From Ethanoligenens harbinense YUAN-3 (lineage in GTDB: Bacteria > Bacillota > Clostridia > Oscillospirales > Ethanoligenentaceae): DNA of 64,000 nucleotides. Positions within the stretch are counted from its first letter, which is position 1; each line of letters starts with the position of its first letter. The stretch is taken from positions 2,201,310-2,265,309 of the forward strand of contig NC_014828.1 of NCBI RefSeq assembly GCF_000178115.2, given 5' to 3'. Below are positions 35,149 through 44,315 of the stretch, piece by piece. The position numbers and the translations under genes are program-made. The notes beneath the pieces were generated by a model that had not been told where the DNA came from, ran no database searches, and saw only the letters and a list, made by a program, of their open reading frames with translations.

Positions 35149-37368
35149 TCAGGTGACCTGCAGGAACGCGCCGCCGCGCGTGCGCACCAGCAAAGCCTGC
35201 CCGCTCACGCCGCGCAACGTGCAGCCGCGTGCGCTCAGTGCACCGCCGGCCGCCGAGCCCGCAGACACGTTCCCGGAAAAAACAGCGGATTGGGGAGAAA
35301 CATCTTGTATAAAATCATTAGACAGTTCCCCTCCGTAAAACAATTGTCCCGCCGCAAGCGCCCGTTCCGGCAGCATATACGCCGCCGTGTCCGCTCCCGT
35401 CCCGCCGGTCAGCAACGCGCGGGCGGTGCCATAACGCATGGCGGTGAGCAGCGTTTTACCGTCGGCAGACGGATACAGCGTCAGCACCGCGCCGCACCAG
35501 GACAACGACACAGCGGAAGCGACCGGATGGCCGCCGCCCGGCGCCTGTGCGCGATACGCCCCCGGCAGATAGACCGCGCGCACCGGCACCGTCAGTTCCG
35601 ACAGGTTGTTCTCCCGTTTCTGGTCCCACACGGGCAGGATAAGTGCATCCACCTGTGCGACGTTGTGCGTTTTCAGCCAGCGCGAGGTCAGATAAGCGGC
35701 GTCATACCCGGCCAGATCGACTACCACGGCGTGCCCGCCGTTCAGCAGCACCGTGCAGTTGCCGTCCGACGCCGGCAGGGCGGCGAACTCCAGCACGCCC
35801 CATGCGGCGGCGGCATGGCTGGCCATACCTACGGAAAGCGCGAACGCCACGCACAGGGCCGCGGCACGCCAATCCGCCCCCCGCCCCCGCATCCGCCAAA
35901 GCAGGAACGCCGCGGCGGCCGCCAGCAGCAGGATCGGATAGATAAACCCATAATCGGTGGAGACCGATGCAAACGGCAAATCGGCCAACAGGTGCGCATA
36001 GCCGATCATCGTCGCGCAGCAAAACCGCAGCAGCAGAGCCGCCGGTGTGACCAGCCAGCCAAACGCCCAACCATCGGGCAGCAGCGAGACCATGGCGGAA
36101 AGCAGCGTGGCCAGCAGCGAGACCGGCACTTCCAGCACATTGGAGAAAAACGTGACCAGCGAGATCTGCCGGAACGTGACCAGAATCACCGGCAGGGTGC
36201 AAAGTGTGGCGCCGGCCGTTTCGCAGAGCACCGCGGCAGGCATGCGCAACAGGCGACCCGCCCTTTCCGGCAGACGCTTCATTCCAACATTGATCCACCT
36301 CGTACATCTGCCGGACACCAGCACCAACCCAAGCGTGGCCGCAAAAGAAAGGAGCAGGCCCGTATCCGTAGCGGCAAAAGGGTTGAGCAGGCAGAGCACC
36401 AGCACCGACGCCCCCAGCGAATTGAGCGCATCGGCCTCACGCCCCAGTATCAGCCCGCCCAGAAAGAGCAGGGACATCACGCCCGCGCGGCTGACCGACG
36501 GGGAAAAACCCGTTACCGCCATGAACCCGAGCACCACGGCGGCCGTGGCCAGGGCGGACAGTCGGCGCGGCAGGCGCAAACAGGCAAACAGCCACAGCAG
36601 TGCCTGCATGATGAGCGAAATCTGCGTACCGGAAACCGCCAGAATATGCGAAATGCCGGTGGCGGTGAAATCGCCTTTGACCCACGCGGGCAGGTTGGAA
36701 ACATCGCCGATGAGGATACCGGACGAGAGCGCGCCCCATACCCCGCCCACACGCGCCTGCAGCCGCGCGGAAAGCAGCTGCCGTACCTGGATGGCCAGCG
36801 CATAGGGGTGAAAACCCGCGGCGGCGGAAATCTGCACCGTGCCCTGCGGCGTGGCGAACAGGTAAACGCCTTTGGAACGATAATACTGACGGCTATCAAA
36901 GCCGCTTGCTGTCCCGTCGGGCGGCAGTGAAAGCGCGGCGGTAAACGCCACCCTTGAAAACGGTGCGATGCCGCCCTCCTGCGTTTTGACGCGCAGCGTG
37001 ACCCCCCGCGCCGCCGTTTTGCCATTCACCGTAACCGTGTCCGCTTTCACCAGATAATACACGGTCTGGCCGGACGTAGCGGGCGCGTCGGTCACCACGC
37101 CCTGCACCCGCGCCGTTTTCCCCGCCAGCGAAGCCGCCGGCCAATAGGCAAAATGCCACACGGCGGCATAAACAGCAAACGCCGCGCCCGCCGTGCAAAG
37201 CACGGTGAGGAGCACGGCGCGCCGCCCAAACGGCCCGAAGCCCAGCAGCACCGCCGCACCGGCGGCACAGAGCAGGGCCAACGCAACGCAGACCGCGGCA
37301 TCGAGCTGCGCGGCAAGGCATAAAACCGCAAGATATGTAAAACCGATGGCAGCAAGCGGGCGTTTCAT
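35149..37368 (-). CDS. comEC: ComEC/Rec2-type DNA uptake channel with degenerate metallo-hydrolase domain
   Basis: 739 residues. N-terminal helices plus an OB-like DUF4131 region (KTARVQGVVTDAPATSGQTVYYL), then the competence core of about eight helices containing GILIGDVSNLP and HILAVSGTQISLIMQALLW, diagnostic of ComEC. The C-terminal third is folded like a metallo-beta-lactamase domain, but the metal site is lost. The DVGQGD equivalent reads PASDGNC near residue 536 and the HxHxDH stretch reads ILPVWDQKREN near 582. ComEC transports single-stranded DNA across the membrane; the hydrolase domain is proposed to degrade the non-transported strand. Preceded by prt and followed by holA. Confidence 0.92.
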   Translation of the reverse strand: MKRPLAAIGFTYLAVLCLAAQLDAAVCVALALLCAAGAAVLLGFGPFGRRAVLLTVLCTAGAAFAVYAAVWHFAYWPAASLAGKTARVQGVVTDAPATSGQTVYYLVKADTVTVNGKTAARGVTLRVKTQEGGIAPFSRVAFTAALSLPPDGTASGFDSRQYYRSKGVYLFATPQGTVQISAAAGFHPYALAIQVRQLLSARLQARVGGVWGALSSGILIGDVSNLPAWVKGDFTATGISHILAVSGTQISLIMQALLWLFACLRLPRRLSALATAAVVLGFMAVTGFSPSVSRAGVMSLLFLGGLILGREADALNSLGASVLVLCLLNPFAATDTGLLLSFAATLGLVLVSGRCTRWINVGMKRLPERAGRLLRMPAAVLCETAGATLCTLPVILVTFRQISLVTFFSNVLEVPVSLLATLLSAMVSLLPDGWAFGWLVTPAALLLRFCCATMIGYAHLLADLPFASVSTDYGFIYPILLLAAAAAFLLWRMRGRGADWRAAALCVAFALSVGMASHAAAAWGVLEFAALPASDGNCTVLLNGGHAVVVDLAGYDAAYLTSRWLKTHNVAQVDALILPVWDQKRENNLSELTVPVRAVYLPGAYRAQAPGGGHPVASAVSLSWCGAVLTLYPSADGKTLLTAMRYGTARALLTGGTGADTAAYMLPERALAAGQLFYGGELSNDFIQDVSPQSAVFSGNVSAGSAAGGALSARGCTLRGVSGQALLVRTRGGAFLQVT

Positions 37369-37396
37369 CGCCCACCTCTTTCCCGCGCGGAGCGCG

Positions 37397-37939
37397 TCAG
37401 TTTTTCACAAAGATCGGCAGCGGCGCAAGGAACGTGATGTCGTCGCGTTTCTGCGCGTCGCCCTCGGCAAGCACCGCCATACGGCCCACGACGTTGCCGC
37501 CCGCCTTACTCACCAGCGCTTCCAGCGCGTTCAGCGATTCGCCGGTGCTGATGACGTCGTCCACAATGAGCACGCGGCGGTCGCGCATCTGGCCCGCGTC
37601 GTTCTCGTCGATGTACAGTGTCTGCACCTTGGCGGTGGTGATGGATTTGACCGACACGCTGACGGGGTTGTGCATGTAGACCTTCACGCCCTTGCGCGCG
37701 ATCAGATAGCCGTTTTCGTTGTTCTGGCGCGCCATCTCATAGGCCAGCGGGATGCCCTTGGCTTCGGCGGTGATGATGACATCGTGCTCCGGAGCGCGCT
37801 CAAGCAGATGCCGGGCGCAGTTGACCGTCAGTTCCACGTCGCCGAACATGATGAACGCGGCGATATCCACCGTATTACTCACCGCACAGATGGGCAGTTC
37901 ACGCACCAAACCCGCGACTTCAAGCGAATATGTTTCCAT
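37397..37939 (-). CDS. Adenine-phosphoribosyltransferase-like PRTase
   Basis: 180 residues with the type I PRTase fold. The PRPP-binding loop VLIVDDVISTGESLNAL is clear, and VIITAEAKGIPLAYEMA resembles the substrate region of APRT/xanthine PRTases. It lacks the exact APRT start, so the substrate base is not assigned; a regulatory PRTase is possible. ATG 37939 has GGAG seven bases upstream. Lies between hinT and comEC in one tightly packed run. Confidence 0.85.
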   Translation of the reverse strand: METYSLEVAGLVRELPICAVSNTVDIAAFIMFGDVELTVNCARHLLERAPEHDVIITAEAKGIPLAYEMARQNNENGYLIARKGVKVYMHNPVSVSVKSITTAKVQTLYIDENDAGQMRDRRVLIVDDVISTGESLNALEALVSKAGGNVVGRMAVLAEGDAQKRDDITFLAPLPIFVKN

Positions 37940-37982
37940 AACCAAGCTCCATTCTCTTTTGTCCGTGCCACCAAGGCAGCCG

Positions 37983-38321
37983 TTACGCCATATCCGGATA
38001 GAGCGGACGGCCCGCCAGCACATGGAAGTGCAGATGGTGCACCGTCTGCCCCGCGTCCGGACCGCAGTTGGTCACGACCCGGTAGCCGTTTTTCAGCTCA
38101 AGCTGTGCTGTCAGTTTGGCAATCACTTCAAAAACACGCGCGACCACGGCGCTGTTTTCGGCTGTAATCTCGCTTGCCGACGCGAAATGCGCTTTCGGGA
38201 TCACAAGAAAATGCACCGGCGCTTTGGGCTCAATGTCGTAAAATGCCAGCACCTGTTCGTCTTCATACAGTTTTTTGCAGGGAATTTCCCCCGCCGCGAT
38301 CTTACAAAAAATGCAGTCCAT
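37983..38321 (-). CDS. hinT: HIT-family nucleotide hydrolase (HinT-like)
   Basis: 112 residues. N-terminal CIFCKIAAGEIP (zinc-type CxxC of this subgroup) and the histidine triad HHLHFHVL near the C-terminus. HIT enzymes hydrolyse adenylylated amines such as aminoacyl-AMP. ATG 38321 follows GGAGG by seven bases; nine upstream codons are not family-like. Its location 44 bp after alaS suits clearing of aminoacyl-adenylates, though that link is inferential. Confidence 0.94.
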   Translation of the reverse strand: MDCIFCKIAAGEIPCKKLYEDEQVLAFYDIEPKAPVHFLVIPKAHFASASEITAENSAVVARVFEVIAKLTAQLELKNGYRVVTNCGPDAGQTVHHLHFHVLAGRPLYPDMA

Positions 38322-38365
38322 TCCGCCGCCTCCATTTGTCCGATACATTGGACGTCTTGGGCAAT

Positions 38366-40990
38366 TTACTTTTTAACAGCTTCCAAGCCAGCCTCCACGC
38401 TCTGGAGAGCTTCCGCGACGCGGGATGCGTCGCGCCCGCCCGCGGTGGCACTATCCGGCCGGCCGCCGCCGCCGCCGCCGGTGATCTTCGCGGCCGTGCG
38501 CAAGAGATTGCCCGCGTGCGCGCCGTTTTTCACCGCTTCTTTGCCGCAGGCCGCGGCAAACACCACCTTGCCCCCGGCCATGCCCGCCAGCACGATCACC
38601 GCCTGCGGGTCGCTCTCGCGCACCCGGTCGGTAATCATCCGCAGTCCGTCCACATCCATCTCTTTCAAGCTGGCGGTGATAAGGCGGAACACGCCGACCT
38701 CTTTGGCCGCCGCAAGCAGCGCATCCATCTGCATGGCCGCGATGCGGCCCCGCAGCGTCTCGATCACGCGATCTTTTTCGCGCAGCTCACCTGCGACCTG
38801 CGCCGCCCGCTGCGGCAGTTCGGCAGGCGCGGCTTTCAGAACCTGCGCGGCTTCTTTGATGGCGATGTCCTGCCCGCGCAGGAGTTCGAGCACGTTGGTA
38901 CCGGTCACGGCCTCGATGCGGCGCACGCCTGCGGACACCGAGGTTTCGGATACGATGCGGAACAGGCCGATCTTGCCGGTGTTATCCACATGGGTGCCGC
39001 CGCAAAGTTCCTTTGAAACATCGCCCATCTGCACCACGCGCACCACATCGCCGTATTTCTCGCTGAACAACGCCATGGCGCCGGTTTTTTTTGCTTCTTC
39101 CACCGCCATCGTCCGCGTGACGACCGGCAGAGCCGACAGAATGGCGGTATTGACTTCTTTTTCCACAGCGGCAAGCTCGTCCGCCGTGAGAGCCGCGAAA
39201 TGCGTGAAATCAAAACGCACATGGCGGTCGTTCACAAGCTGCCCGGCCTGTTGGACATGCGTGCCAAGCACGCTGCGCAGTGCCGCTTGCAGCAGATGCG
39301 CGGCACTGTGGTTGCGCATGACGGCCCGACGGCGCGGCGCATCTACCTGCGCCTGCATGGTCTCGCCCGCCGAAAGGCTGCCCTCCACCACCTTGCCGAT
39401 GTGGAGAAAACGCCCGGTGGGGGATTTTCGGCAATCGGTGACCTGCACGCAGACCCCGGCGGCGGTGAGCAGACCGGTGTCGCCCACCTGCCCGCCGCTT
39501 TCCGCATAAAACGGGGTGGTATCGAGCACGACGGAGACCGTGCTGCCCTGATCCGCCAGCCCTACGCGCTCACCTTCGGTGATAATAGCCGCGACTTTGG
39601 CCGCGCAGCTCAGCTTTTCATAGCCGACAAACCGTGTTTCGGGCGTGTCCTCGTCCTTGGAGTCCTCCCACGCGGCGCCCATCCCGGCGGCGCGGGCGGC
39701 ACGGGCACGCGCGCGCTGCTCTTTCATCCGCTTCTCGAAACCGTCGGCATCCACCGAAAAGCCGCGCTCCTCGAGGATATCGCTGGTAAGGTCGAGCGGG
39801 AAACCAAAGGTATCGTATAATTTGAACGCGTCGTCTCCGGAAAGCACGCCGCCAGCGGGCAGCGCGGCAATGCGCTGCTCAAGCAGTTGAAGCCCCTGGT
39901 CGATGGTGGCGGCGAAGCGCTCTTCCTCGGCCTTGATGACACTTTGAATATAGCTCTGTTTTTCCACCAGATCGGGATAGGCGGCGGCGTTTTCATGCAC
40001 CACCGTCTCCGCGACCTGATAAAGAAAAGGCTCGCGGATGCCGAGCAGACGGCCGTGACGCGCGGCCCGGCGCAACAGGCGGCGCAGCACATAGCCGCGT
40101 CCCTCGTTCGAGGGCAGAACGCCGTCGCCCACCAGAAACACGGTGCTGCGGATATGGTCGGTGATGACGCGCAGGGAAATATCGGCCTTTGCGTCCTCCC
40201 CATAGGTCACGCCCGCAATCCGCCCGGTGTGCTTCATGATATTCTGGACGGTGTCCACCTCAAAGAGATTGTTCACGTCCTGCATCACGCAGGCAAGGCG
40301 CTCCAGCCCCATGCCGGTGTCGATATTCGGCTTGGCCATGGGGGTATAAGTGCCCTTGCCGTCGCTGTCGTACTGCGAGAACACGATGTTCCAGAACTCG
40401 ACATAGCGGTCGCAGTCGCAGCCCACGCCGCAGGTGGGCTTGCCGCAGCCGTGCTCCTCGCCGCGATCGAAGTAGATCTCCGAGCACGGGCCGCACGGGC
40501 CGCTGCCGTGCTCCCAGAAATTGTCCTCTTTGCCCAGACGGACAATGTGCGAGGGGTCTACCCCCACCTCTTTGGTCCAGATGTCGAACGCCTCGTCGTC
40601 ATCCAGATAGATGGTAACATAGACCTTGTCTTCCGGCAGCTTGACCACTTTGGTAACAAACTCCCAGCCCCATGCGCACGCCTCGTGCTTGAAATAATCG
40701 CCGAATGAAAAATTGCCCAGCATCTCAAAATAGGTGCCGTGGCGGTCGTCCTTGCCCACATGCTCGATATCCGGCGTGCGGACGCATTTCTGACAGGTGG
40801 TCACCCGCTTGCTCGGCGGCGTGACCTGCCCCAGAAAGTATTTCTTCATCGGTGCCATGCCGGAATTGATGAGCAGCAGGCTGTTGTCCCCCTGCGGCAC
40901 CAATGGGAAACTCGGCAGGCGCAGATGCCCTTTGCTTTCAAAAAACGCGAGATATTTTTCCCGCAGCTCGTTTAATCCCGTCCACTCCAT
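38366..40990 (-). CDS. alaS: Alanyl-tRNA synthetase
   Basis: 874 residues, standard. Class II catalytic core (MEWTGLNELREKYLAFFESKGH start; HGTYFEMLGNFSFGDYFK), editing domain with HSAAHLLQAALR and the CGGTHVDNTG zinc/histidine motif, and a C-terminal DHHA1 domain ending in GGGGGGRPDSATAGG. ATG 40990 is used because it begins the family N-terminus; GGAGG is twelve bases away, a rather long spacing. A good promoter is 85 bp upstream, and the leader is too short for a T-box. Confidence 0.98.
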   Translation of the reverse strand: MEWTGLNELREKYLAFFESKGHLRLPSFPLVPQGDNSLLLINSGMAPMKKYFLGQVTPPSKRVTTCQKCVRTPDIEHVGKDDRHGTYFEMLGNFSFGDYFKHEACAWGWEFVTKVVKLPEDKVYVTIYLDDDEAFDIWTKEVGVDPSHIVRLGKEDNFWEHGSGPCGPCSEIYFDRGEEHGCGKPTCGVGCDCDRYVEFWNIVFSQYDSDGKGTYTPMAKPNIDTGMGLERLACVMQDVNNLFEVDTVQNIMKHTGRIAGVTYGEDAKADISLRVITDHIRSTVFLVGDGVLPSNEGRGYVLRRLLRRAARHGRLLGIREPFLYQVAETVVHENAAAYPDLVEKQSYIQSVIKAEEERFAATIDQGLQLLEQRIAALPAGGVLSGDDAFKLYDTFGFPLDLTSDILEERGFSVDADGFEKRMKEQRARARAARAAGMGAAWEDSKDEDTPETRFVGYEKLSCAAKVAAIITEGERVGLADQGSTVSVVLDTTPFYAESGGQVGDTGLLTAAGVCVQVTDCRKSPTGRFLHIGKVVEGSLSAGETMQAQVDAPRRRAVMRNHSAAHLLQAALRSVLGTHVQQAGQLVNDRHVRFDFTHFAALTADELAAVEKEVNTAILSALPVVTRTMAVEEAKKTGAMALFSEKYGDVVRVVQMGDVSKELCGGTHVDNTGKIGLFRIVSETSVSAGVRRIEAVTGTNVLELLRGQDIAIKEAAQVLKAAPAELPQRAAQVAGELREKDRVIETLRGRIAAMQMDALLAAAKEVGVFRLITASLKEMDVDGLRMITDRVRESDPQAVIVLAGMAGGKVVFAAACGKEAVKNGAHAGNLLRTAAKITGGGGGGRPDSATAGGRDASRVAEALQSVEAGLEAVKK

Positions 40991-41075
40991 GAAACGCGAC
41001 AGCCTCCTGTTGATCGGGTCCCGCTTCGAAAAGCAGCCCCGGATATGCCCACGGCTGTTTCCGCAGGCATATTTC

Positions 41076-41105
41076 ATTATAGCACAGGCAAATTGCAAAG
41101 TTCAA
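41076..41105 (-). promoter_or_regulatory. Sigma-A-type promoter of alaS
   Basis: Minus-strand TTGAAC (41100-41105), 18-base spacer, TATAAT (41076-41081). The transcript begins with a possible ATATGCC/GGCATAT hairpin. Confidence 0.82.
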
Positions 41106-41151
41106 GCGCCGAAGCGGCGCCCTTCCGCTTTTCCGCCCGCGCCGGGCAAAA

Positions 41152-41180
41152 CAAAAGGAGCCGGACAAATATCCGGCCCC
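41152..41180 (-). terminator. Terminator of the GTPase-ABC-SBP operon
   Basis: Minus-strand stem GCCGGA/TCCGGC, extended by flanking G-C pairs, six-base loop, followed by TTTTGTTTT. It lies 12 bp after the last gene of the cluster. Confidence 0.75.
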
Positions 41181-41191
41181 CTGCGGGCGGT

Positions 41192-42178
41192 TTACCGATA
41201 ATATCGGAGAAAAAGCGGGTTGAGCCCGGCAAGCACGTCCCCGATGTCGGGGTTGGAAAGATACTCCCAGCCAATCCAGTGATACGTCCGGTCTTTAAGC
41301 AACGTCTGATCCGCTCCCGCACAGGTACTGAACAAACCCGCGCAGTTGAACGCGGCCGCGGTCTCCGGGCCCGTAAGGAACTCAAGAATCTCTTTGTGTT
41401 CCCCGGCCTTGCCGGTTTTCACCATCAGGAAGACCGGATTGAGCAGCGCACCCTCTTTCGGCCAGATGATGCGGGCATTCGGGTTCTGCACGGTGCGGGC
41501 GTAAAAGTACGGCACCACGTAAACGCTGGGCTGGCCCGGCTTGGGGCGGGTGAGCTGCACGACCGCCTGCGCGGGGTGCATGCCCTCTTGCACCGAGCGG
41601 GCCAGACGGCGGATGCCGTCTTCCCCATAGTGCTTGTCAAAATAGGTCAACAGGGCGTCGCAGAACGATTTGCCGTCCCCGCGCACGCCCAACTGCTTCT
41701 CCAGCCGCTCGTCCAGCAGGTCGTCCCAGCTCTCCGGCACAAACGGTGCGCGCGTCTCATCCGCCATGATGACCAGCGTGTTCATGGCCAGCAGAGAGTA
41801 GTTCCCGCCCGGGTCGCGCAGGCCGTTTTCCAGCAAAGACGGCTCATACGCCAGACAATCGGAGAAAACGCCGGTTCGGACAAAGCGCTGCTGAAAGTTC
41901 TTTTCAAAAAACATATTGTAGCCAGGCGCAAGCAGAATGTCCGGCAGCCGGTCCGGGTCCTCCACCGTGTTGAGATAGTCCCGAAACGGCACGTGATGGT
42001 TGGCGTTGCCTTCAATATAATACGCCAGCCGCCGCCCCTGCTCCGTAAACGTCCGGCGCGCAAACGTGCGGAAACGGTCCTCAAACGGCACCTTGACCGG
42101 GCAGGGCAGCAGGCCGAAGAACGAAAGCCCGCCGACCGCGTAGTCCTCGACCTGCACGGCGGATTGCGTGGAGCTCAT
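41192..42178 (-). CDS. Cytoplasmic solute-binding-protein-fold protein A (no signal peptide)
   Basis: 328 residues resembling type 2 periplasmic binding proteins of the iron/thiamine/phosphonate ABC group (PFVPESWDDLLDERLEKQL; ARIIWPKEGALLNPVFLMVKTG; EILEFLTGPETAAAFN). It starts MSSTQSAVQVEDYAVGG with no hydrophobic leader, lipobox or Tat motif, so it should remain in the cytoplasm. Shared with the neighbouring paralogue are an N-terminal FFGLLPCPVKVPFE segment, LRDPGGNYSLLAMN and the C-terminal YHWIGWEYL. Last gene of a four-gene unit with an ATPase and a GTPase but no permease. Ligand unknown; annotation as an importer subunit would be misleading. Confidence 0.85.
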   Translation of the reverse strand: MSSTQSAVQVEDYAVGGLSFFGLLPCPVKVPFEDRFRTFARRTFTEQGRRLAYYIEGNANHHVPFRDYLNTVEDPDRLPDILLAPGYNMFFEKNFQQRFVRTGVFSDCLAYEPSLLENGLRDPGGNYSLLAMNTLVIMADETRAPFVPESWDDLLDERLEKQLGVRGDGKSFCDALLTYFDKHYGEDGIRRLARSVQEGMHPAQAVVQLTRPKPGQPSVYVVPYFYARTVQNPNARIIWPKEGALLNPVFLMVKTGKAGEHKEILEFLTGPETAAAFNCAGLFSTCAGADQTLLKDRTYHWIGWEYLSNPDIGDVLAGLNPLFLRYYR

Positions 42179-42214
42179 ACGATTCCTCCTTTATTCAGAC
42201 AGACACGAACCGGA

Positions 42215-43228
42215 TCAGGCAGTCAGATCGTCAAAAAAGGCTTTGACGGCCGCGATACGGTCTTCCAACGGCGCGGAACGGATAAAATCCCAGCCCAGCC
42301 AGTTGAACGCCGCGCCCGCGGGCAGGTCGTTTTCCACCGCGGGGTTGGCCGCCGGATAACAGTGCGCCGCCGAAGCCGCGCCCAGCTCCCTGCCGGTGAT
42401 GGCATCCACCAGCGGGCGGTACAATTTGCGCTGCCCACGCTGCACCAACAGAAATGTCGGCTCTACCAGCGCGCCGTCCTCCGGCCAGACGATCTCAACA
42501 TCCGGGCTGGAGCAGGCTTGGGCAAAAAACCACGCCACCACATACACCGCCGGGCCTTTCAGCGTCCTTCCCGCGTCGCGGATCATGTCGGTGGAATGCA
42601 TGGCGCCGCGCGCCGCGCGCCGAAGCGCAGCCAGCCCTTCTTCGCCATGGTCGCGCAGAAGGGTGAGCGGCAGCAGCGTGGAGACCGCGCCGTGCGCGGC
42701 GGGCAGCGCCACATCGCCCGCGAACGCCGGGCCGAGCAGATCGTTCCAGCGGTGCGGCACCGGCCGGTCGCCCAGCATTCTTTTATCCACCAGCATCACG
42801 GTGGGCATCACCGAGAAAATGTGAAATTCCCCGTTCGGGTCGCGCAGGCCGGCCTGTTCAAATTCCGGATGCACCGGCAGATCCAGCCGCTCAAAATACC
42901 CTTTCCCCGTGAATTTGGAAAGAAAACGGCTGAAAAAATAATCGCCGAATTTGAAAGACATGAGGACGTTCGGCAGCTCATCCGGCGTTTCCACTTCGTT
43001 GACAGCATGGATGTTTTCCGCGCCCTTGATGCCGTCACACCCGCAGATAGCGGGCAGATAACTGCGCAGGCTGCGCCCCTGCTCCCGTCGGAAAACAGCG
43101 GCGGCCGCGTTGTAACCCTCTCGGAACGCCGGCTTGAGCGCGCAGACAGCTTCCCCGAAAAAATCCAGCTTTCCCGATTCCGGCAGGCTTTCGTCCAGAA
43201 TTTCGGAAATCATCCGGGTATCGGCCAT
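42215..43228 (-). CDS. Cytoplasmic solute-binding-protein-fold protein B (paralogue)
   Basis: 337 residues, paralogous to the next gene downstream. Matching segments are FFGEAVCALKPAFREGY (near 23-39), LRDPNGEFHIFSVMPTVMLVD, WNDLLGPAFAGDVALP, VEIVWPEDGALVEPTFLLVQ and FNWLGWDFI. It again lacks any signal peptide (starts MADTRMISEILDESLPESG). The Cys in the FFG segment is conserved between the two (LPC / AVC) and could be a ligand. The gap to the ATPase gene is 45 bp and to paralogue A 36 bp, indicating one transcript. Confidence 0.85.
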   Translation of the reverse strand: MADTRMISEILDESLPESGKLDFFGEAVCALKPAFREGYNAAAAVFRREQGRSLRSYLPAICGCDGIKGAENIHAVNEVETPDELPNVLMSFKFGDYFFSRFLSKFTGKGYFERLDLPVHPEFEQAGLRDPNGEFHIFSVMPTVMLVDKRMLGDRPVPHRWNDLLGPAFAGDVALPAAHGAVSTLLPLTLLRDHGEEGLAALRRAARGAMHSTDMIRDAGRTLKGPAVYVVAWFFAQACSSPDVEIVWPEDGALVEPTFLLVQRGQRKLYRPLVDAITGRELGAASAAHCYPAANPAVENDLPAGAAFNWLGWDFIRSAPLEDRIAAVKAFFDDLTA

Positions 43229-43273
43229 ACAATCGCCTTCCTTTCCACAACGGCTTCTGACAAAACGGACGGT

Positions 43274-44305
43274 CTATTCAAAAAGCGGATGCAGGTCGAA
43301 GTCGATCTTTTCCCCGCGCCGGATGCGCCCGCGCAAGTCCGACAGGCCCGCGTCGATCTTCTCCAGATAGGAAAGGTTCGCGCGCTCCTCTTCGCCGGTT
43401 TCCACGATACCGGCGATGCCGCCGTTTTTGATGGCGACCCGCCGGTCCCCCAGCAGCGCGAGGATGGGATCGTGCGTGGACATCATCACGATCTTCTCCT
43501 CCCGCACCAGCAGCTGCAACGCCTTCTGCCGGTCGATGCCGGCGTTCTCGATCTCATCAATGAGCACGATGGGTGAGCGGGACAGCAGCGCCGTGCTGGC
43601 GATCATCAGCGCACGGGACTGCCCGCCGCTGAGCTGGGTGAGCGCGGTTTGCCCGGAAAACTGCTCGCCCGCCAGGTCGTTGGCGCAATCAAGGATGCGG
43701 CGCGCCGCTTCGGCCTCGTCCTGCACCATGCGGCTCTGGGCATGCAGCGCCACAAAGTCCGTCACGCTTAGATCCATCACAAAGTTCATGTTCTGTGAGA
43801 GCTGCGCCACCAGTTTATGCTCGATCTCAAAGCGGTATTTTTCTTCCGGCACACCGCCGTTGATGAGAACCTGCCGCCCGGTGGGCGTGTCGCGCTGCGC
43901 CATGCATTCAATATCCGCCAGCAGGCGGCTCTTGCCCGCGCCGGTGGGGCCCACAATGCACACCACGTCCCCGCGCGTGAGGGTAAGCGTGCAGTTTTCC
44001 GCGCGGCCGGATTTGTCGTGCCCGCCGAGCACCGTGACCGTGCGCACCGCCAGCCGGTCCTCGGCGGCGGTGGTCTCCATCTCCTCGATATATGTGAGCA
44101 TGTTCTCGGCCATCTGCGCGCGGCTGAGAGCAAAATCCTCGTAGTATTCGTCCGGCACCGAGGTGAGCAGCTCCGCCGCCGTCATGGACGCATCCGGCAC
44201 GCCGATCTTCACCGAGGCCAGCAGTTCGCCGATATACGGGTATTTCGCCAGCATGTCCCCAATCGGCACCGTCTGCAGCAGCTGCCTGATCTGTTGTTCT
44301 TCCAT
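43274..44305 (-). CDS. Soluble ABC-type ATPase with helical N-terminal extension
   Basis: 343 residues. The first 70 or so (LLQTVPIGDMLAKYPYIGELL ...) form a helical domain faintly like DUF1858. An ABC nucleotide-binding domain follows, with Walker A GPTGAGKS (about 118-125), Q-loop LSQNMNF, signature LSGGQ (about 225), Walker B VLIDEIENAGID (about 248) and switch His in STHDP (about 277). The usual DEPTxxLD is replaced by DEIENAGID. No membrane helices. It lies ten bases after the GTPase stop. With no permease gene it may drive a cytoplasmic transfer rather than membrane transport; transport ATPase partnering an unlinked permease is an alternative. Confidence 0.88.
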   Translation of the reverse strand: MEEQQIRQLLQTVPIGDMLAKYPYIGELLASVKIGVPDASMTAAELLTSVPDEYYEDFALSRAQMAENMLTYIEEMETTAAEDRLAVRTVTVLGGHDKSGRAENCTLTLTRGDVVCIVGPTGAGKSRLLADIECMAQRDTPTGRQVLINGGVPEEKYRFEIEHKLVAQLSQNMNFVMDLSVTDFVALHAQSRMVQDEAEAARRILDCANDLAGEQFSGQTALTQLSGGQSRALMIASTALLSRSPIVLIDEIENAGIDRQKALQLLVREEKIVMMSTHDPILALLGDRRVAIKNGGIAGIVETGEEERANLSYLEKIDAGLSDLRGRIRRGEKIDFDLHPLFE

Positions 44306-44315
44306 GTTGCCGCCC

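Noticed and set aside
40991-41105. T-box riboswitch ahead of alaS
   Set aside because: The leader is only about 80 bases and has no T-box sequence or terminator/antiterminator pair.
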